64,000 bases of DNA from contig NC_134028.1 of the NCBI RefSeq assembly GCF_964204645.1, positions 21,860,153 through 21,924,152 on the forward strand. The letters are read 5' to 3'. How positions within the stretch are numbered: the first letter of the stretch is position 1; every line of letters starts with the position of its first letter. Below the pieces are notes generated by a model, which worked only from the letters and a program-made list of their open reading frames with translations, was not told the DNA's origin and ran no database searches. Origin of the DNA: Tubulanus polymorphus (Eukaryota > Nemertea > Palaeonemertea > Tubulaniformes > Tubulanidae). Positions 58,865-64,000 of this stretch are shown here, in pieces. The translations under genes were made by a program, and so were the position numbers.

Positions 58865-59824
58865 TCAGAAGACCATTCTTTTGACGCCGCAGAATCTCTC
58901 GAGAAAATACGTGCGGATTTCTGTTCCGACAAGAATGTATACATAGAAATTCAGTGCGAAGTTGCTCGACAATATAATGTTTAAAAACCTGTCGAGAAAA
59001 TGTTTAATACTGTAAGGTATCGGTAAAAATGTCATGATTGTCGACGGCATAGTGGTAACAGTAAACACTGTCGATACGGCCAGCAGTATGATAGTTGTAC
59101 GTTTAGTTTTTATCGATTTAGTACCACTCGATGATAACTCCGGTGACGTTTTGAAAAGATTTAAGATAATGATGAAGTTAGCGCAGATGATGATACACAA
59201 TGGCGCGACGTAAGTGTACGAGACGCTGAATACCATTGCCGGTTGTTTAGAGGATAATAACATACAGCAACCGAAACCTTTCACGTGTTTCATATTAATA
59301 ATCGTCCAAGATGCGGCTATTGAACTGAGGGCAAAAATAATCGAGATAATTAAACCTGCGAATTTCGGTGTACATATCAATCTTGACGCGAACGGGAAAA
59401 GAACGATGGCAAGCCGCTCAGCTGTTACAGCGACAATAACCCACGTACTGCTGTAAGCACCCAAAAATGGCAGGTATTCGTAAATTGCGCATATCACCAA
59501 ACTGGCTGGATGTAAATGGAAGTCGGCGAGCTTGACGAGTATGTACTGCAACACTGGGATACCGGTTGTAGGAATGCACACGGACATGTCAGCGATCGCT
59601 AATACGACGAGGTAGTTGGCGTAAGAAAAACGACGAAAGCGTTTACTACCCATAATTAGGAAGCTGGCCACGTTACCGAATAATCCCAAACAGAAAATAA
59701 TCGGTAACGCGATGATGGTCAATGTACGCACGGCGCCGGTGGCGTGGATCACGGAATTAAGCATCTGATAACTGATGTAGGCAGGTGTAAGACCAACGCC
59801 TGGTCCAGGACGTGTACTGTTCAT
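58865..59824 (-). CDS. Class A GPCR, orphan neuropeptide-receptor-like
   Basis: Single-exon 319-residue rhodopsin-family receptor. Helix 1 has LFGNVASFLIM with the conserved asparagine. Helix 2 has LVVLAIADMSVCIP. Helix 3 ends TAERLAIVLFP, with AER replacing DRY. A conserved cysteine pair is possible (CAIYEYL before helix 3 and FGCCM in loop 2). Helix 6 has TTMPSTIMTFLPIP and helix 7 NFALNFYVYIL in place of NPxxY. It resembles FMRFamide-receptor-like orphans of lophotrochozoans. Loop 3 is basic (KSIKTKRTT). The cytoplasmic tail is short. It is divergent from the 26611 receptor, so not a local duplicate. Confidence 0.83.
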   Translation of the reverse strand: MNSTRPGPGVGLTPAYISYQMLNSVIHATGAVRTLTIIALPIIFCLGLFGNVASFLIMGSKRFRRFSYANYLVVLAIADMSVCIPTTGIPVLQYILVKLADFHLHPASLVICAIYEYLPFLGAYSSTWVIVAVTAERLAIVLFPFASRLICTPKFAGLIISIIFALSSIAASWTIINMKHVKGFGCCMLLSSKQPAMVFSVSYTYVAPLCIIICANFIIILNLFKTSPELSSSGTKSIKTKRTTIILLAVSTVFTVTTMPSTIMTFLPIPYSIKHFLDRFLNIILSSNFALNFYVYILVGTEIRTYFLERFCGVKRMVF

Positions 59825-61550
59825 GGCGAAACGATACCTGCCTCATACGTATGATTCAGATAAAATACATTTAGAGATAGTTGTCAAGCGAAGAGTTACC
59901 GCACGAATGGTAAGAGTAAGTATCATCATTATTTCGTAGTTGATTATTGGTTGCAATGCGCTCGCAATATTTTGCAGGACTCGTTATCTATAATTTTCTT
60001 GGGAGGTGGTTTGAAAATCTTGGCAGGTTTCCTCCAAGCCCTCGAGCAAAATCATAATCGACTGAGATAATGTAAATAGATTATCCGTCAGTTTTTGTAA
60101 TGAGCGTTATGTTAGGGTGACGCTTTAAGTAGTGAAAAATGTCGAGTTAGGCATCTACTCTTCGGCATCTGCTTTGTTTGGTATCTGACTTACGAAGGTG
60201 GGAAGGGTGCTGCGCTAGCACCCCGGTGCAGCGTATTAGTGTACGCGCATTGTAGCAATCGACAGATCGACAAGTCTTGGAACTTATTACGACCGAAAGA
60301 CTGTTCCACGGTTGCAAAATTGACTCGGGGTCAACTCATTTAAAATGAACTGATTTCAACTTAGAGTTAACTATCACTCACTGTGGAAATCGATCCTGGT
60401 CTAGACGAGCAATGCTAAAACGACGTCTAAAGTTCTTGAATTATTAAAACTATTTTAGATCTGTCTCGACTTCAAAGACATTTCAAAACATCAACGATTA
60501 AGGACACGTTTCATTCAAATCTGAGCGAATAAAGTTTAGTGATCATTGGTTTCATACGACTTCATCTGGCTTCATCTTGTATTTCGCTGTATCCAAGTCT
60601 CGATAATAACCAGCAACGCTTTATGCTAACAGCCTTTCAGGAGTGGAGCCTTTGACACCAGACGGGTGTTACACGCTATCGGGCTTCTTCCACCTGTCCA
60701 CTTGTATTCATAAAATTCCATCGATTGCCATCATATCAATATTTAGTGGAAATAAAATATATTATATCATATATATACTTCAACCATTTTTGAACAGTTT
60801 AAAAATAATAGACCATTGTAAAGTCATTCAAATTCTATATATGTATGATATACATGAATCGATTTCACATAATGCTGAATGAATATGCATTATCATGATT
60901 TTTGAAGTTATGAATATCATGAATCATTTATTATCTTATCCTAAATTATAACACGTTACTAATTACTTCCTTTCGTTCTTTTGTAGCTGGGGTCACTTGC
61001 ATATTCACAGCTTAGCCTACGACCATCTCAAGTTCTGTAGTCAATCAATACCAGTCTAGGGATTTAAGACCACTTTTGGATTCAAGTCGCGACTGTCGAA
61101 ATTGAAATTTATTTTCATTAAAATGTTACATAGTTGGACGTTATTAAAAAGATAAGGTAAGGAAGACAGATTTAACAAAATAAACACGGGCTACACCAAA
61201 AGACTGAAACAGTCTATCCAGACCGTATCACCCAGAAGCATCCAAACCACATTCATCACACTCACACATCATACAAACAAATATCAAACAGACGAATGAA
61301 AATAGAAAATGTTTACATCTTACATATTTTATGATTATATATAGATTAACGTAGGTCCATAAAGAATAAAACTTACTAAGTGCTGTATACACATAATATG
61401 TTTAAACTAACGGTTTATTTTGTAGAGAAATTTAACTAGAAAATCTTCTGTAAAAAATCTGGTCCCTGTAATAGAATGACTCCCGCAGCCAATTCGATCA
61501 TTGAAAAGCAAAAGCCTGTCTTCAAACTCACTTAAAATAACTCATTATTA
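59825..61550. other. Intergenic with one MITE remnant
   Basis: No gene seen. 60988-61097 is a degraded copy of the 1337 foldback unit (GATTTAAGACCACTTTTGGA shared). Confidence 0.5.
60988..61097. mobile_element. Degraded copy of the 1337 MITE unit
   Basis: Same order of blocks as 1337-1478: CTGGGGTCACTTGCA, CACAGCTTAG, GGGATTTAAGACCACTTTTG and AAGTCGCGACTGT. The right terminal repeat is truncated. Confidence 0.7.
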
Positions 61551-61976
61551 TGGTGGCTGATTCGGGCCATAGCGTAAAATTCCTGGTATGCAAACGAGGG
61601 CGCCAGAACGCCAGAACGCCAGAACGCCAAAACGAAAAAGGCCAATTTTCTTTAAAAATCCGTTTTGGCGTGCCAAAACAAAGTTTATTCCGTTTTGGCA
61701 ACCCCGCCAAAACAAACATTCAACCTCAGTAAAATTAATTTTCAATTTGGCGCGTTGACCTTGTGTTTAATTTGCATACGTGATTGAAAGTTCGTTTTGG
61801 CGGGGGCGCCAAATAGAAAGTTCGTTTTAACGGGGGTACCAAAACGGAATTTTCTTTGTTATGGCGCGCCAAAACGGACTTTCAGAAAAAAATTGGACGT
61901 TTTTTTTTTGTTTTGGCGTTCTGGCGCCCTCATTTGAATACCAGGAATTTTACGTTATGGCCCGAATCAGCCACCA
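61551..61976. mobile_element. Long-TIR MITE with TTTTGGCG blocks
   Basis: About 60 bp inverted ends (61551-61612 and 61915-61976), starting TGGTGGCTGATTCGGGCCAT, bound 426 bp. The interior has repeats of GCCAGAAC (three in tandem) and of GTTTTGGCG and its complement. TGGCCCGAATCAGCC from its right end also appears in intron 1 of AChBP copies 3 and 4 and in altered form in copies 1 and 2. Confidence 0.85.
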
Positions 61977-62598
61977 CACATTATAGGTTGACTGTGAATT
62001 AGGTAATTGAAATTTCGAATTTTAATTGACGAATTTGTGTACAAAAGTAGCAAGATTATTGAAATACTTAATTTCTAGTGTGTTTAGCCGAGCAAAAATA
62101 TCAGCAGCTGGCCCATGAAATCAAACTTCAAATTATACCGTTCATATACATGTACGTTATTGTATCATTTTCTCTACAAAATCAGGCGAGGTCCGTGATA
62201 TTGTCCTGCGTCCATGGATAAAGCGAGGCCCTGAAAAAAGCATGAATTAAAAAAATATTCATTCCTCATTACGTAGATTTATAAATGAAACAAATAAACC
62301 ACTATTTCTATTGGTTTGCAGCATCTCGAGCAACAATGTAATGTTAGATTTCTCATATTGGCCGAGCTAATAAACAGTTATGTTCGAATGATTCCGACAT
62401 CTTTCAGTGGTAAAAACCAATCTACCCGTTGTATTTGAACAGTTGGTGGGATGAGCGCCCATATCAAATATCGCTCTCCATCATAATATCCAACAATGAA
62501 ACATATTTAATCGTCATAACAAATGCTATCTGAGATCTGCGTAGTTAACGACAGAAAATATCCAGTAAAGTCGAGAATTTCGACAGCAATCTGTGAAC
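61977..62598. promoter_or_regulatory. Upstream region of the small secreted peptide
   Basis: Non-coding, AT-rich, ends at the ATG of the cysteine-rich peptide gene. No unmistakable TATA box or other site picked out. Confidence 0.35.
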
Positions 62599-63143
62599 AT
62601 GTCATCAAAGGTAATGTGACTATTCATTTATACATGTATATAAAATCGTTAGTTTTCTTTGAATATCGTTAAATACCTTAGAAATGCTAACATCTCATCC
62701 ACTCGATTCAACCCTGCGATCGTCCACGTACATTTAAGCAAAGAACATCATTGAATGTATAAGCAAACACATTACCGTGGGGTAACGTTAAATGTATTCT
62801 TACAGCAGGAAAACTGCTTTTTGATTTGCGACATTTTTCCTTGAAATCGAGTAATTTCTAGAACTATCTAATGTATGAAATAGTTTAAACAGTTCCTTCC
62901 GTCGCTGCTGCAAATTGAGACATTTAAAAACATTTTTTTCTTGTTTTTCAGTGTATACTGATTTTAGTTCTGATGATGGTCGCTTCGGGCGCTGGGGTTG
63001 TTAACGGTGACTTGGCGGCCCTAATGAATAAATGTTCAATTTGTCGCTTGAACTGCATTGCAGGATGTACCAGTAACCCAATTGGCTACAATTACTGCTA
63101 TAGTCGATGTTACGGAAACAACTGCGCTAAATGTCGTAATTAG
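62599..63143 (+). CDS. Secreted eight-cysteine peptide precursor
   Basis: Two exons, 62599-62610 and 62952-63143 (TAG), join in phase 0 to a 67-residue precursor. Exon 1 codes four residues and exon 2 opens with a strongly hydrophobic run to about residue 23, a typical signal peptide with a small residue at the predicted cut. The mature part of about 44 residues has eight cysteines in the pattern C-x2-C-x3-C-x3-C-x9-C-x3-C-x4-C-x2-C, which suggests four disulfides. There is no basic propeptide site. I do not recognise the family. Antimicrobial, toxin-like or signalling peptides all share such shapes, and the sequence alone does not decide between them. Confidence 0.72.
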
Positions 63144-63378
63144 TTACGGATACGTAGATAAACGTAACACACCTTAAGCTCACGTGAAGATAAGTAAAAA
63201 AAAAAACAATTATCAATTCACACACAGTTCCACCGTCGTTGGTTGTTATTTATTGGTTGAAAGTTCATTTCTTCGGTAAAAACGTGCAATTTCATCTCTA
63301 CAGCAACAATATGGAAAACTATTGAAAAAGAAAATAGATTTCACAAATACATTTATACGTGAGAATTTATGCATAATA

Positions 63379-63981
63379 GAACATCGACCTAAAACTATAT
63401 GCTATATTGTACGAATCTTTCCTTCTGTCTATGTTCAGTAAAGGTGTTTCAATGCTTCGTAACTATTTAACTGTTATTATTGAATGCGAAAGATTGATTA
63501 CTTTTATTTTTCCATCACACGTAAAGAACAGCTTTAACTCATTCGTCATCGCTACGTTTGTATTATCATTTTATATGTTCATATATGTTCATTTTATATG
63601 TACATCAATATGTTCTTATTATCCGATCACAACAAGCGTAAAATTACAAATCAGTTACAGAGGTTTTCTTTCCATTCTTTACAAAGCTTACACTGGAGGA
63701 TGGAGTTTATATACAAATTCGTAAAATCATGACCAGCTTTTTTATTCCGAACAATCCTACTTTTCACAGCGAATGTTGTCCTTAATTGTCCTAAGTATCA
63801 AATCCACGCAACGGAATCGACCCTCAGCGACAAAGATTTTACGAACTCAAAATCCGAAGCCAACTAAAACGGTGCTTACAATAACTATCATATTCACGAT
63901 CGTAGAATTTTCAAAAAGAATTTTACAAGCAGACGTTTCATGCAATCTACCTGTTCTCATCGATTCTAAATTCAAATAATG
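63379..63981 (+). pseudogene. Broken GPCR fragment
   Basis: From 63379 a frame reads through RNYLTVIIECERLITFIFPS, a helix-3 end with ER in place of DRY, then a helix-4-like stretch VIATFVLSFYMFIYVHF, stopping at TAA 63722. The next receptor-like part, ending with helix-6-like TKTVLTITIIFTIVEFSKRI, is in another phase (63773-63979) and stops at TAA. Helices 1, 2 and 7 are not visible, so it is a frameshifted, incomplete copy. It resembles the 26611 receptor type more than the 58865 type. Confidence 0.55.
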
Positions 63982-64000
63982 ATTTCATTCTTTGTACAGT

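Overview
The window is animal nuclear DNA: AT-rich, with short exons bounded by GT/AG introns, few genes per kb and many small DNA transposons. The protein set (soluble acetylcholine-binding proteins, rhodopsin-family receptors of lophotrochozoan FMRFamide-receptor-like type, an SLC14 urea transporter, an interferon regulatory factor, a matrix metalloproteinase) fits a lophotrochozoan invertebrate such as a mollusc, annelid or nemertean. I cannot name the species. All exon joins were made by eye from splice sites, reading phase and family resemblance.

Layout. 1-3.7 kb holds no gene, only a pair of foldback elements. A LINE relic lies at 3.8 kb. 4.9-7.6 kb (minus) is RNPS1, the splicing and exon-junction factor, without its first exon. 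9.3 kb has an orphan first exon. 11.4-24.8 kb (minus) is the most striking region: four intact, six-exon acetylcholine-binding-protein genes in tandem, with a dead fifth first exon at 25.1 kb. 26.6-27.7 kb (minus) is a single-exon GPCR. 28.6-34.3 kb is transposon-rich (a Mutator-like MITE, a LINE 3' end, a broken CR1/jockey-like LINE). 35.2 kb has a possible orphan ZZ-finger exon. 36.9-40.0 kb (plus) is EEF2KMT/FAM86. 42.4-43.6 kb (plus) is an IRF with an intronless coding region. 45.3-45.7 kb (minus) is a small unrecognised two-exon gene end. 47.2-49.6 kb (plus) is a urea transporter. 50.5-52.2 kb (minus) is TMEM26. 53.2-58.0 kb (plus) is an 11-exon secreted matrix metalloproteinase. 58.9-59.8 kb (minus) is a second GPCR. 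62.6-63.1 kb (plus) is a tiny two-exon gene for a secreted eight-cysteine peptide. A broken GPCR copy ends the window.

The genes do not form one pathway. The strongest candidate for an undescribed system is the acetylcholine-binding-protein array. These proteins keep the whole ligand pocket but have lost the membrane domain, and they share a shortened, hydrophilic Cys-loop without the FPF motif. The repeats between the genes record stepwise local duplication. The small cysteine-rich secreted peptide is the second candidate. Most remaining novelty is in non-autonomous DNA transposons whose ends and target duplications can be read directly (piggyBac-, hAT-, Harbinger-, pogo- and Mutator-like).
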